Of a stretch of DNA of 64,000 bases, positions 17,754 through 26,154 are shown one piece after another. Within the stretch, counting starts at the first letter, position 1. Every line of letters begins with the position of its first letter. Source of the DNA: Pseudomonas frederiksbergensis (lineage in GTDB: Bacteria; Pseudomonadota; Gammaproteobacteria; Pseudomonadales; Pseudomonadaceae). Below the pieces are notes generated by a model that was not told where the DNA came from, made no database searches, and was given only the letters and a program-made list of their open reading frames with translations. A program made the translations under genes and the position numbers. The stretch is taken from NCBI RefSeq assembly GCF_000802155.2, contig NZ_JQGJ02000005.1:372001-436000 (forward strand), written 5' to 3'.

Positions 17754-18581
17754 TTAGAACAACGGCGGAACAAGGTTGAACTCACCCTCGGACGGGCGGA
17801 TCAGCAGCCGCGCCCTGACCTCGCTGGGGATCTCAGGGGCATCGACCGGAAAGCAGCTGCAACTGGAAAGCGCGTTGCGCAGATCGATCGACTCGCCCAA
17901 GTACTCAAACACAATCTGAGCACCAAAAGGACGTCGAAAATTGTCACCGGAGACGCCAAGCACCAAGCCATTGAGAAAGCGGAAACGACTGCGGTAGGAG
18001 GGGTAAAGCGCCGACCAGATATAGCCCCGAGACGATAGGTATTCGTGCTCGACGATGTAAATCAGATCGGATGAGGCAAAGCAGAACCCCCGATATTTAT
18101 TGATGCCGAAACTCTTCAGTTGGTCATCACCCAACCTCACTCGCTCGTAGGTTTTACTCAATATCTTGTTGCCGGAACGGGTCAGGCGGGTTATCGACTT
18201 GATCACCTCCCCTGATCCGGAGGGCGACATCAAATAGACGAAGTAGTAACCCTGGTACTTCGACAGCTCCTGCGCGGAGCTTGGAAAAAAATCGGTTGGT
18301 ACAGCACTGTCCGGCTCTCGCGCCGTGCGCTGCCTGTTGAGCAGAGCGCGGAACGACTCGTGCTCGGAGAATATTTCATCCTCATCCACCCCGAAAAAAG
18401 CGCATATCTTGCGAAGGGTGAAGAGCGAGGGAGTCGCCTGCGCCCCCAGGTATTTGTTGAACTGTTGGCGGTTGATATCGAGGGAGCGGCACACCATCGC
18501 CACCGACTTGTAGTACCCGCAGAGAAGGCGCAAGTTTTCACTGAAGTCTTGCATCGACCGGGCTGAATTGGAGCTCGCCAT
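17754..18581 (-). CDS. helix-turn-helix (XRE-like) regulator with a long C-terminal domain
   Basis: From ATG 18581 with TTAGGA upstream, 275 residues. Residues about 10-75 form an XRE-like helix-turn-helix (FSENLRLLCGYYKSVAMVCR, LDINRQQFNKYLGAQATPSL, then LRKICAFFGVDEDEIF). The remaining roughly 190 residues are rich in aromatics and predicted beta strands (KYQGYYFVYLMSPSGSGEVI) and match no family I can name. It is divergent from the N-heterocycle cluster and next to the truncated binding protein, either of which it might regulate. Confidence 0.75.
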   Translation of the reverse strand: MASSNSARSMQDFSENLRLLCGYYKSVAMVCRSLDINRQQFNKYLGAQATPSLFTLRKICAFFGVDEDEIFSEHESFRALLNRQRTAREPDSAVPTDFFPSSAQELSKYQGYYFVYLMSPSGSGEVIKSITRLTRSGNKILSKTYERVRLGDDQLKSFGINKYRGFCFASSDLIYIVEHEYLSSRGYIWSALYPSYRSRFRFLNGLVLGVSGDNFRRPFGAQIVFEYLGESIDLRNALSSCSCFPVDAPEIPSEVRARLLIRPSEGEFNLVPPLF

Positions 18582-18997
18582 TAAAATATTCCTAACGCCA
18601 CAATGAACAACATACTGGGCTGATCGCCGCTTCGGATCGCGTTCCTGAGCTTGGCAGCGCCAAGCCGTGATCGACGTAAGCACCAAGCCCGACCATAGCG
18701 CCTGGGCGAGGGGTGTTCAACCGATACACATGTCTCGGTCTGAACCCGCTCACCTTTATTAACCTCAGCGCCGAGGCAGGTGCTTCCCCTATCAGGCGCG
18801 TCATCGCCCAACAACCTTCGCCCCCTGCAATTCTATAATCGGTCCTGAGTCATCGGTGTGCTTCGAGCAATCGCGCTCAAGACCCCTACCCTCCTTCTAT
18901 CGTCTTCCAATCACAAACTCATCTCAGGGGCTTGCACTGCTGGTATTATGGTATACCATCAGACGCACAAGCTTTTTCATTCCAACCGGAGCAGCTC
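18582..18997. other. 416-bp divergent intergenic region
   Basis: Between the HTH regulator and the first gene of the flavin-dependent cluster. It contains the GntR-type box at 18944-18958. The left 300 bp show no supported gene or palindrome. Confidence 0.55.
18944..18958 (+). promoter_or_regulatory. GntR/FCD operator box 1 (TATTATGGTATACCA)
   Basis: The box contains the perfect palindrome ATGGTATACCAT (18948-18959), typical of FCD-subfamily GntR operators. It ends 39 bp before the DUF1185 start codon, where it would overlap the promoter. The same 15-bp motif recurs at 26095, 27351, 33063 and 33235. Confidence 0.75.
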
Positions 18998-19588
18998 ATG
19001 AGTTTCGAAATCCGCAAGATCGTCAGCTATGTCGAAGAAACCTTTATCGAAGGCGGCAAGGCTACTGACAAGCCTGTGACCATGGTCGGGCTGGCCGTCG
19101 TGATGAAAAACCCTTGGCTGGGTCGCGGCTTTGTCGAAGACCTGAAGCCTGAAATCCGCGCCAACTGCTCCGACCTCGGCGCGCTGATGGTCGAACGCCT
19201 GGTCGGCATCATCGGCGGCGCCGAGAAGATCGAAGCCTACGGCAAGGCCGCTGTAGTAGGCGCCGACGGTGAAATCGAGCACGCCTCGGCCGTCATCCAC
19301 ACCTTGCGCTTCGGCAACCACTACCGCGAAGCGGTCAAGGCCAAGAGTTATCTGAGTTTCACCAACAAGCGCGGCGGCCCTGGCACCTCGATTCAGATTC
19401 CGATGATGCACAAGGACGACGAAGGCCTGCGGTCACACTACATCACCCTGGAAATGCAAATTGAAGACGCCCCCCGCGCCGACGAGATCGTCGTGGTGCT
19501 GGGCTGCGCCGACGGCGGTCGCTTGCACCCGCGCATCGGCAACCGCTACATCGACCTGGAAGAACTGGCTGCCGAAAACGCCCAGTAA
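18998..19588 (+). CDS. DUF1185 (amino acid synthesis family) protein
   Basis: From ATG 18998 with GGAG upstream, 196 residues. The sequence is typical of DUF1185: MSFEIRKIVSYVEETFIEGG, then EIEHASAVIHTLRFGNHYR, TNKRGGPGTSIQIPMMHKDD and VVLGCADGGRLHPRIGNRY. The family name comes from old annotation and its function is unsettled. It is the first gene of the operon that also carries the alpha/beta hydrolase, both aldehyde dehydrogenases and a flavin reductase. A role in N-heterocycle breakdown, perhaps on an N-formyl or lactone intermediate, is inferred only from that position. Confidence 0.8.
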   Translation: MSFEIRKIVSYVEETFIEGGKATDKPVTMVGLAVVMKNPWLGRGFVEDLKPEIRANCSDLGALMVERLVGIIGGAEKIEAYGKAAVVGADGEIEHASAVIHTLRFGNHYREAVKAKSYLSFTNKRGGPGTSIQIPMMHKDDEGLRSHYITLEMQIEDAPRADEIVVVLGCADGGRLHPRIGNRYIDLEELAAENAQ

Positions 19589-19631
19589 TCAAGGTTGATC
19601 AGAACAACAAGAAGGCATGCAGGAGCGCTCC

Positions 19632-20465
19632 ATGATTCGGCTCACCGCTGAACTCACCCCGGCGGGCACCAGTTACCTGGCGACCGGCCAAGGCCAGCCC
19701 GTGGTTTTGATCCACGGCGTGGGCCTGAACAAAGAAATGTGGGGCGGCCAGGTCGTTGGCCTGGCCACGAAGTACCGTGTGATTGCCTACGACATGCTGG
19801 GCCACGGCGCCAGCCCACGCCCGGAAAGCGGCACGCCCCTGCTGGGCTATGCCGACCAACTGCTGGAGTTGCTCGATCATTTGCAACTGCCCCAGGCAAC
19901 GGTGATCGGCTTTTCCATGGGTGGGCTGGTGGCGCGGGCGTTTGCCCTGCATTACCCGCAGCGCCTGCAAGGATTGGTGGTGCTCAACAGCGTGTTCAAT
20001 CGCAGCGCCGAACAGCGCGCCGGCGTCATTGCGCGCACCGCGCAGGCCGCCGAGCACGGGCCGGACGCCAACGCCGAAGCCGCCCTGTCGCGCTGGTTCA
20101 GCCGTGAATATCAGGCGGCCAATCCGGCGCAGATCGCCGCGCTGCGCCAGACCTTGGCAGGGAACGATCCGCAGGGTTACCTGACCACTTATGAACTGTT
20201 CGCCACTCAAGATATGTACCGCGCGGAAGATCTGGCGAGTATTCAGGTGCCGACATTGGTCGCCACGGGCGAACTGGATCCTGGCTCTACGCCGGAAATG
20301 GCCGAGCAACTGGCCGAGCGAATTCCCGGTGCGACCGTTGCGGTGCTCGCCGAGCAGCGGCATATGATGCCCGTGGAATCGCCGCGCCTGGTCAACCAGC
20401 TGTTGCTGGAATTTCTCGACACGGTTAACGCCCGACAAAACCAAATAAAGGGGATCGTTGCATGA
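19632..20465 (+). CDS. tgnD: alpha/beta hydrolase, TgnD-like
   Basis: From ATG 19632 with GGAG upstream, 277 residues of alpha/beta hydrolase fold. The catalytic triad is visible: Ser95 in GFSMGG, Asp216 in ELDPGS and His244 in QRHMMP, with the oxyanion motif LIHGVGLNKEMW. In the trigonelline pathway TgnD hydrolyses 2-((N-methylformamido)methylene)succinate to succinate semialdehyde, methylamine, formate and CO2. That role is proposed because the gene is translationally coupled (ATGA at 20462-20465) to the TgnC-like dehydrogenase and lies near flavin reductase and SSADH genes. Fold confidence is high; the specific substrate is moderate. Confidence 0.7.
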   Translation: MIRLTAELTPAGTSYLATGQGQPVVLIHGVGLNKEMWGGQVVGLATKYRVIAYDMLGHGASPRPESGTPLLGYADQLLELLDHLQLPQATVIGFSMGGLVARAFALHYPQRLQGLVVLNSVFNRSAEQRAGVIARTAQAAEHGPDANAEAALSRWFSREYQAANPAQIAALRQTLAGNDPQGYLTTYELFATQDMYRAEDLASIQVPTLVATGELDPGSTPEMAEQLAERIPGATVAVLAEQRHMMPVESPRLVNQLLLEFLDTVNARQNQIKGIVA

Positions 20466-21943
20466 CACTCGCACGCTTCCAGATGTGCATCGGCGGTGAA
20501 TGGGTCGATGCCCTCTCCGGCAAGACCTTTGAAAGCCTGAACCCGGCCCTGGCTCAAGCCTGGGCCGAATTACCCGATGCCGACGAAGCCGATGTCGAGC
20601 GCGCCGTGCAGGCTGCGCAGTCGGCTTTCGACAGCCCGGCCTGGCGCGGCCTGAGCGCTACCGCCCGTGGCAAATTGCTGCGTCGTCTTGGTGACCTGAT
20701 TGCCGAAAACAAAGAACAATTGGCCCAGTTGGAAAGCCGCGACAACGGCAAACTGATCCGCGAAACCCGCGGCCAGGTCAGCTACCTGCCGGAGTTCTTC
20801 CACTACACCGCAGGCCTGGCCGACAAGCTCGAAGGCGGCACCCTGCCCCTCGATAAGCCGGACATGTTTGCCTATACGGTGCATGAAGCCATGGGCGTGG
20901 TGGCGGCGATCATTCCCTGGAACAGCCCGCTGTACCTCACTGCAATCAAACTGGCGCCGGCCCTTGCGGCAGGCAATACCATTGTGATCAAACCGTCCGA
21001 GCACGCCTCGGCAACCATTCTTGAACTGGCTCGCCTGGCGCTGGAAGCCGGCATCCCGCCGGGCGTGGTCAACGTGGTCACCGGTTATGGCCCAAGCACG
21101 GGCGCCGCCCTCACCCGCCATCCGCTGGTGCGCAAGATCGCCTTCACCGGCGGCGCGGCCACGGCCCGGCATGTGGTGCGCAGCAGCGCGGAGAACTTCG
21201 CCAAGCTGTCGCTGGAGCTGGGCGGCAAATCACCGAATATCATTTTCGCCGATGCCGACCTGGACAGTGCGATCAACGGCGCGATTGCGGGGATTTATGC
21301 GGCCTCAGGTCAAAGCTGCGTCTCTGGCTCACGGCTGCTGGTGCAGGACGAAATCTATGATGAGTTCGTCGATCGTCTGGTCGAACGCGCCAAGCGCATC
21401 CGCATCGGCAACCCGCAGGAAGACAGTAGCGAAATGGGCCCGATGGCCACTGCGCAACAACTGGCCGTGGTCGAAGGCTTGGTAGCCGATGCCGTGGCCG
21501 AGGGTGCGCGTCTGCGTCTGGGCGGCAAGCGTCCAGAGAATCTGGGGGATGGCTGGTTCTATGAGCCAACCCTGTTCGAATGCGACCGCAACTCGATGAA
21601 GATTATGCAGGAAGAGGTGTTCGGTCCGGTGGCCTCGGTCATCCGTTTCAAAGATGAAGCCGAAGCGCTGGCGATTGCCAACGACTCGCAGTTCGGCCTC
21701 GCCGCCGGCATCTGGACCCGCGACCTGGGGCGAGCCCATCGCCTGGCCCGGGACGTTCGCTCGGGGATTATCTGGGTCAACACCTACCGTGCTGTCTCGG
21801 CCATGGCGCCGATCGGCGGTTTCAAGAACAGCGGCTATGGACGCGAGAGCGGCATCGATTCGGTGCTGGCCTACACCGAGCTGAAAACGGTGTGGATCAA
21901 CCTCTCTCAGGCCCCCATGCCTGATCCCTTCGTGATGCGCTAG
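20462..21943 (+). CDS. tgnC: aldehyde dehydrogenase, TgnC-like
   Basis: Full-length 493-residue ALDH. The general base is Glu252 (LELGGKSPN) and the nucleophile Cys286 (ASGQSCVSGSR). The start overlaps the stop of the hydrolase. In trigonelline catabolism TgnC oxidises the semialdehyde/hydroxylactone that forms on oxygenative opening of the pyridinium ring. The enzyme here is clearly distinct from the SSADH-like enzyme encoded at 22507, which fits two different aldehyde oxidations in one pathway. Substrate assignment rests on gene order, not on residues I can point to. Confidence 0.7.
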   Translation: MTLARFQMCIGGEWVDALSGKTFESLNPALAQAWAELPDADEADVERAVQAAQSAFDSPAWRGLSATARGKLLRRLGDLIAENKEQLAQLESRDNGKLIRETRGQVSYLPEFFHYTAGLADKLEGGTLPLDKPDMFAYTVHEAMGVVAAIIPWNSPLYLTAIKLAPALAAGNTIVIKPSEHASATILELARLALEAGIPPGVVNVVTGYGPSTGAALTRHPLVRKIAFTGGAATARHVVRSSAENFAKLSLELGGKSPNIIFADADLDSAINGAIAGIYAASGQSCVSGSRLLVQDEIYDEFVDRLVERAKRIRIGNPQEDSSEMGPMATAQQLAVVEGLVADAVAEGARLRLGGKRPENLGDGWFYEPTLFECDRNSMKIMQEEVFGPVASVIRFKDEAEALAIANDSQFGLAAGIWTRDLGRAHRLARDVRSGIIWVNTYRAVSAMAPIGGFKNSGYGRESGIDSVLAYTELKTVWINLSQAPMPDPFVMR

Positions 21944-21955
21944 GAGACCGCCGAC

Positions 21956-22441
21956 ATGATCGAACCCGGCATTTACAAAGACGTCATGAGCTCGTTCCCT
22001 TCCGGGGTCACGGTGGTCACCACCCTGGACCCGGACGGTGGCATCGTCGGCATCACGGCCAGCGCCTTCAGTGCGCTGTCGATCGATCCCGCCCTGGTGC
22101 TTTTCTGCCCGAACTATGCCTCGGACACTTACCCAATCCTGCGTAACAGCAAGCAGTTTGCGATTCATCTCCTATCGGCCGAGCAGACTGCCGAAGCCTA
22201 TGCGTTTGCTGGCAAAGGCAAGGACAAGGCCAAGGGCATCGAGTGGCACCTCAGCGAACTGGGCAACCCACTGTTGGGCAAGGCCACGGCGATCATCGAG
22301 TGCGAGCTGTGGCGTGAATACGACGGTGGCGATCACGCGATCATCGTCGGCGCGGTGAAAAACCTGATTCTGCCCGAGCAACCGGTCACACCGATGATTT
22401 ATCACAAAGGCAAGTTGGGCCCACTGCCCACCTTGGCCTGA
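21956..22441 (+). CDS. flavin reductase (RutF/HpaC type), first copy
   Basis: This 161-residue protein has the flavin reductase-like fold: SFPSGVTVVTTLDPDGGIVG, TASAFSALSIDPALVLFCPN and the C-terminal DHAIIVGAV. Such proteins use NAD(P)H to make free FMNH2 for a partner oxygenase. It is the same length as the copy at 33302-33787, about 71% identical by my count (114 of 161). It is 12 bp downstream of the aldehyde dehydrogenase and not next to the monooxygenase, so both copies may feed the same oxygenase pool. Confidence 0.85.
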   Translation: MIEPGIYKDVMSSFPSGVTVVTTLDPDGGIVGITASAFSALSIDPALVLFCPNYASDTYPILRNSKQFAIHLLSAEQTAEAYAFAGKGKDKAKGIEWHLSELGNPLLGKATAIIECELWREYDGGDHAIIVGAVKNLILPEQPVTPMIYHKGKLGPLPTLA

Positions 22442-22454
22442 CATCTACACAAAA

Positions 22455-22480
22455 CCCTGTGGGAGCAAGCTGCCACAGGG
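22455..22480. repeat. REP-like hairpin inside the operon
   Basis: CCCTGTGG pairs with CCACAGGG around GAGCAAGCTG. The core CTGTGGGAGCAAGCT is the sequence of the common Pseudomonas REP family. It sits in the only sizeable gap (65 bp) of the operon, between the reductase and the SSADH gene, and could modulate downstream expression. Confidence 0.65.
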
Positions 22481-22506
22481 GTTCGTCACATTTTCCAGGA
22501 GCCGGC

Positions 22507-23982
22507 ATGAACCCAGCAGCCTCGCAACTGTTCCGCCAGCAAGCCTACATCGACGGCCAATGGCTGGAGGCGCCCGACGGCGCCCATCAGGACATTTACA
22601 ACCCGGCCACCGGCGAAAAGATTGGCCAGGTGCCGAACCTCGGCGCCGAACATGCTCGCCAAGCCATTGAGGCCGCAAACAAAGCCTGGCCGGCATGGCG
22701 CGCACTGACCGCCAAAGAACGCAGCCAGACGCTCAAACGCTGGCATGGGCTGATGCTGGAGCACGCCGACGCCCTGGCAGAAATCCTCACTCTGGAACAG
22801 GGCAAGCCCCTTGCCGAAGCCAAGGGTGAAATCCTCTACGCTGCGAGTTTCATCGAGTGGTTCGCCGAAGAAGCCAAACGCATCTATGGCGACACCATTC
22901 CCAGCCACAAAGGCGATGCGCGCATTGTGGTCAGCAAGGAACCGATCGGCGTGGTCGCGGCCATCACCCCGTGGAACTTCCCTGCGGCGATGATCACCCG
23001 CAAGGCCGGCCCGGCGCTGGCGGCCGGCTGCCCGTGCATCGTCAAACCGGCGCCGGAAACGCCGTTTTCGGCGCTGGCCATGGCCGCGTTGGCGGAACAG
23101 GCGGGGATTCCACCGGGCATATTCAACGTCATCACCGGCGACGCCGTCGCCATCGGTGGTGAGCTGACCGCCAGCCCTCTGGTGCGCAAGCTGTCGTTCA
23201 CCGGCTCCACGGCCATTGGCAAACTGTTGATGGCGCAATGTGCGCCGACGTTGAAAAAAGTCTCGCTGGAACTCGGCGGCAACGCGCCGTTCATCGTCTT
23301 CGACGACGCTGACCTGGAGCGAGCCGTGGAAGGCGCGCTGGTCGCCAAGTTCCGCAATGCCGGGCAGACCTGCGTTTGCGTCAACCGTTTTCTCGTCCAG
23401 GCCGGTATCCACGACGCCTTCGTCGCGCGCCTCGCCGAGCGAGTCGCGCAGTTGAGTGTCGGCAGCGGGTTTGAGCAAGGCGTCAACCAGGGTCCACTGA
23501 TCAACGAACGCGCCGTGGCAAAGGTCGAGGACCATGTACGCGACGCCCTCACCCAGGGTGCCCGATTGCTCTGCGGTGGTGGACGACATGCCTTGGGCCA
23601 CGGTTTTTTCCAGCCGACCGTCCTGGCCGGCGTCACCACGCAGATGAAAGTCGCCCGGGAGGAAACGTTCGGCCCGTTGGCCGCCGTGTTCCGCTTTGAC
23701 ACCGAAGCCGAGGCTGTGTACTTGGCCAATGACACCGAATTCGGCCTCGCGGCTTACTGCTACACCCGCAACCTGGGCCGGGCCTGGCGCATGAGTGAAG
23801 CATTGGAGTACGGCATGGTCGGGATCAACGAAGGGCTGATTTCCACCGAAGTCGCGCCCTTTGGCGGGATCAAATCCTCTGGGCTGGGCCGTGAAGGGTC
23901 GAAGTACGGAATCGAGGATTACCTGGAGCTCAAATACACCCTGATGGGTGGCCTGGACGACGATGGGAGCGCACAACGATGA
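22507..23982 (+). CDS. tgnE: succinate semialdehyde dehydrogenase, TgnE-like
   Basis: From ATG 22507 with CAGGAG upstream, 491 residues. It is an SSADH-subgroup ALDH: LEQGKPLAEAKGE, ITPWNFPAAMITRKAGPALA, Glu255 in LELGGNAPFI, Cys289 in NAGQTCVCVNR (the extra cysteine two residues on is typical of GabD-type SSADH) and the closing SSGLGREGSKYG. It would convert the succinate semialdehyde released by TgnD to succinate for the TCA cycle. Its stop overlaps the next gene's ATG. Confidence 0.8.
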   Translation: MNPAASQLFRQQAYIDGQWLEAPDGAHQDIYNPATGEKIGQVPNLGAEHARQAIEAANKAWPAWRALTAKERSQTLKRWHGLMLEHADALAEILTLEQGKPLAEAKGEILYAASFIEWFAEEAKRIYGDTIPSHKGDARIVVSKEPIGVVAAITPWNFPAAMITRKAGPALAAGCPCIVKPAPETPFSALAMAALAEQAGIPPGIFNVITGDAVAIGGELTASPLVRKLSFTGSTAIGKLLMAQCAPTLKKVSLELGGNAPFIVFDDADLERAVEGALVAKFRNAGQTCVCVNRFLVQAGIHDAFVARLAERVAQLSVGSGFEQGVNQGPLINERAVAKVEDHVRDALTQGARLLCGGGRHALGHGFFQPTVLAGVTTQMKVAREETFGPLAAVFRFDTEAEAVYLANDTEFGLAAYCYTRNLGRAWRMSEALEYGMVGINEGLISTEVAPFGGIKSSGLGREGSKYGIEDYLELKYTLMGGLDDDGSAQR

Positions 23983-24368
23983 GCAACGAAAAATATGAAC
24001 AAGGCCTGAAAATCCGCACCCAGGTGCTCGGCGAAGCCTACGTGAACCGCTCGATCAAAAACGCCGATGACTTCACCCGTCCGCTTCAGGAGATGGTCAC
24101 CGAGTACTGTTGGGGTCACGTCTGGGGGCGTGAGGGTTTGTCGCTTAAAGAGCGCAGCATGATAAACTTGGCGATGATTTCGGCCCTCAATCGGCCCCAT
24201 GAACTCAAGCTGCATGTACGCGGCGCCTTGCGTAACGGGCTGAGCCGTGAACAAATACGCGAAATTCTGCTTCAGGTCGGTATTTATTGCGGTGTTCCCG
24301 CTGCCGTAGACAGTTTCCGGCTCGCCCGTGAAGCATTTGCCGAAGCTGATGCCGAGGCCTCCAGTTAA
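23979..24368 (+). CDS. carboxymuconolactone decarboxylase (CMD) family protein
   Basis: This 129-residue protein is all-helical, CMD/PcaC-like: the ending LKLHVRGALRNGLSREQIRE, LLQVGIYCGVPAAVDSF is the family motif (H.R.A...G.t..Ei.E.l.q...Y.G.p.a). PcaC decarboxylates gamma-carboxymuconolactone, but no other protocatechuate genes are near. Here it could act on a lactone or unsaturated dicarboxylate intermediate. ATGA overlap with the SSADH gene shows that it belongs to the operon. Confidence 0.8.
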   Translation: MSNEKYEQGLKIRTQVLGEAYVNRSIKNADDFTRPLQEMVTEYCWGHVWGREGLSLKERSMINLAMISALNRPHELKLHVRGALRNGLSREQIREILLQVGIYCGVPAAVDSFRLAREAFAEADAEASS

Positions 24369-24453
24369 CCCTTGGCTGTTTGATGACCTGAGCACGATGA
24401 TCCTGGATCGGAGTGCTCTTTTTGCAAGGACAGCCACAATCAGAGCGGACCCC

Positions 24454-25206
24454 ATGAAACGCCTGCCACTCGACGACAGCTTCAAGGTCAATCGCAATCC
24501 CGTTACGCTGCGCGAAATCGTGCTGGATAAACTGCGAAGCGCCATCATGAACTTCCAGCTCCTGCCGGGTGATCGCCTGGTCGAACGCGATCTGTGCGAT
24601 CGCCTGGGCGTGAGCCGCACCTCCGTACGCGAAGCCTTGCGTCACCTTGAGTCCGAAGGGCTCGTCGAATTCGCCGATGCCAAGGGCCCACGGGTCGCGA
24701 TCATCACCTTGGCCGACGCCGTTGACATCTATGAACTGCGTTGCGTGCTCGAAGGCCTGATCGTCCAGTTGTTCACCCTGCGGGCCAAGGCCAAAGACAT
24801 CAAGGCCCTGGAAAAAGCCCTGGAGGAAAACCGCAAGGCCCTCAAGGAAGGCGAGTTGCAACAAGTCATCGATTCGGTGCAAGGCTTCTACGACGTGCTG
24901 CTCGAAGGCTCCGGCAACCACGTCGCCGCCACCCAGTTGCGCCAGTTGCAGGCGCGCATCAGCTATCTGCGGGCGACTTCGGTGTCCCAGGAAAACCGTC
25001 GCGGCAGCAGTAACCAGGAAATGGAACGCATGGTCGAGGCGATCAAGAGCGGCGATCCCCTGGCCGCCCACCAGGCCTGCGTCGACCACGTGCGCGCCGC
25101 AGCCAAGGTCGCCCTGGAATACCTCAAGCGCAAACAGGAAGAGACCGGTGAAATCCCCGAAATCATCCCGCCCATCGCCCTCAAAGAACCTCGCATAGGC
25201 CGCTAG
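24454..25206 (+). CDS. GntR-family regulator, FCD subfamily
   Basis: From ATG 24454, 250 residues. The winged helix at about 20-85 includes LRSAIMNFQLLPGDRLVERD, LCDRLGVSRTSVREALRHLE and SEGLV. The C-terminal helical FCD domain carries the Asp/His metal-ligand pattern typical of effector-sensing GntR proteins. It is the only regulator in the middle of the 18.9-37.2 kb cluster, and the palindromic ATGGTATACCAT-type boxes at five places have the form expected for FCD operators. It is therefore the likely cluster repressor. The inducer is presumably the heterocycle or an early product. Confidence 0.82.
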   Translation: MKRLPLDDSFKVNRNPVTLREIVLDKLRSAIMNFQLLPGDRLVERDLCDRLGVSRTSVREALRHLESEGLVEFADAKGPRVAIITLADAVDIYELRCVLEGLIVQLFTLRAKAKDIKALEKALEENRKALKEGELQQVIDSVQGFYDVLLEGSGNHVAATQLRQLQARISYLRATSVSQENRRGSSNQEMERMVEAIKSGDPLAAHQACVDHVRAAAKVALEYLKRKQEETGEIPEIIPPIALKEPRIGR

Positions 25207-25208
25207 CC

Positions 25209-25772
25209 ATGTTCAGCCCGAGCTTTTGTCCAAAGTGCGGCGGCAGTGACCTCGATCACCGCCTGCCAGCGGGCGATACCCATGAGCGATTGATGTGTGG
25301 CGGTTGCGGCTATATTCACTACGTCAACCCGAAGATCATTGCCGGCTGCATCATCGAGCAGGACGGCAAGTACCTGCTGTGCCAACGCGCCATCCCGCCG
25401 CGCCCCGGCACCTGGACGCTGCCGGCCGGTTTCATGGAGGGTAACGAGACCACCGAACAGGCCGCGCTGCGGGAAGTCTGGGAAGAAACCGGTGTGCGCG
25501 CCGAAATCGTCTCGCCCTACTCCATCTTCAGCGTGCCGAAGATCAGCGAGGTGTACATCATCTTCCGCGCCACCGCGCTGGAGATCACCGGGCAGTTCGG
25601 CCCGGAAACCCTTGCCTACCAGTTCTTCGCCCCGGATGAAATTCCGTGGGACAGCATCTACTACCCGGCCATCCGGCAGATCCTCGAACGTTATATCGAG
25701 GAACGCCAGGCCGGGGTCTACGGCATCTACATGGGCAACGACGACAGCGGCAAGATCCACTTCATCCGCTGA
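25209..25772 (+). CDS. Nudix hydrolase with N-terminal zinc ribbon
   Basis: 187 residues. The N terminus has two CxxC pairs (CPKCGG near residue 7 and CGGCGY near 30), a zinc ribbon. The Nudix box follows at GFMEGNETTEQAALREVWEE with TGV, matching GX5EX7REUXEEXGU. Zinc-ribbon Nudix enzymes hydrolyse dinucleotides such as NADH or ADP-ribose. It follows the GntR gene by 2 bp. In this cluster it may act on a nucleotide cofactor (NAD or FAD), but that is speculation. Confidence 0.82.
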   Translation: MFSPSFCPKCGGSDLDHRLPAGDTHERLMCGGCGYIHYVNPKIIAGCIIEQDGKYLLCQRAIPPRPGTWTLPAGFMEGNETTEQAALREVWEETGVRAEIVSPYSIFSVPKISEVYIIFRATALEITGQFGPETLAYQFFAPDEIPWDSIYYPAIRQILERYIEERQAGVYGIYMGNDDSGKIHFIR

Positions 25773-25778
25773 TACACC

Positions 25779-26072
25779 TCAGGGCGCGACGCCCTCGACA
25801 ATGATCACCTCGGCCCGGGCCACGCCTTCGCGGTGCTTCTTCGCCTCCTGATATTGCTCCGAGTGGTAGCAAGCTACCGCTTGCTCATAAGAATCGAATT
25901 CGATCACCACGCTGCGCTGCGGCGTGGCCCTGCCCTCCATCGCTTCACTGCGCCCGCCCCGGGCCAGCATTCGACCGCCATACAAGGCGAAAGCCGCCGG
26001 CGCGCGTTGGGTGTAATGGCTGTATTGATCGGGGTAGGTGACATCCACGTGAGCAATCCAGTACGCCTTCAT
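25779..26072 (-). CDS. DUF1330 protein
   Basis: This 97-residue ferredoxin-like-fold (dimeric alpha-beta barrel) protein begins MKAYWIAHVDVTYPDQYSHY and has the family core YGGRMLARGGR and VVIEFDSYEQAVACYHSEQYQ. Function in the family is unknown. It is transcribed divergently from ribB, with the GntR box at 26095-26109 only 22 bp upstream of its start, so one operator could control both directions. Confidence 0.8.
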   Translation of the reverse strand: MKAYWIAHVDVTYPDQYSHYTQRAPAAFALYGGRMLARGGRSEAMEGRATPQRSVVIEFDSYEQAVACYHSEQYQEAKKHREGVARAEVIIVEGVAP

Positions 26073-26094
26073 AGTGACCTCTCGGTTTATTTTG

Positions 26095-26109
26095 TATTAT
26101 GGTATACCA
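26095..26109 (+). promoter_or_regulatory. GntR/FCD operator box 2
   Basis: TATTATGGTATACCA, identical to box 1 over the whole 15 bp. It lies between the divergent DUF1330 and ribB genes, 45 bp upstream of the ribB start. Confidence 0.75.
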
Positions 26110-26154
26110 CGTGTCCTATCCATTCTGCACCCATCTCAATATAGAGAGCCCAAC

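Noticed and set aside
22486..23976. 496-codon minus-strand frame opposite the SSADH gene
   Set aside because: The plus strand carries a complete ALDH with catalytic residues; the antisense frame has no recognisable motif.
23979..24368. Protocatechuate branch pcaC
   Set aside because: The CMD fold is right, but no other pca genes are near and the gene is coupled to SSADH; the specific decarboxylation is not supported.
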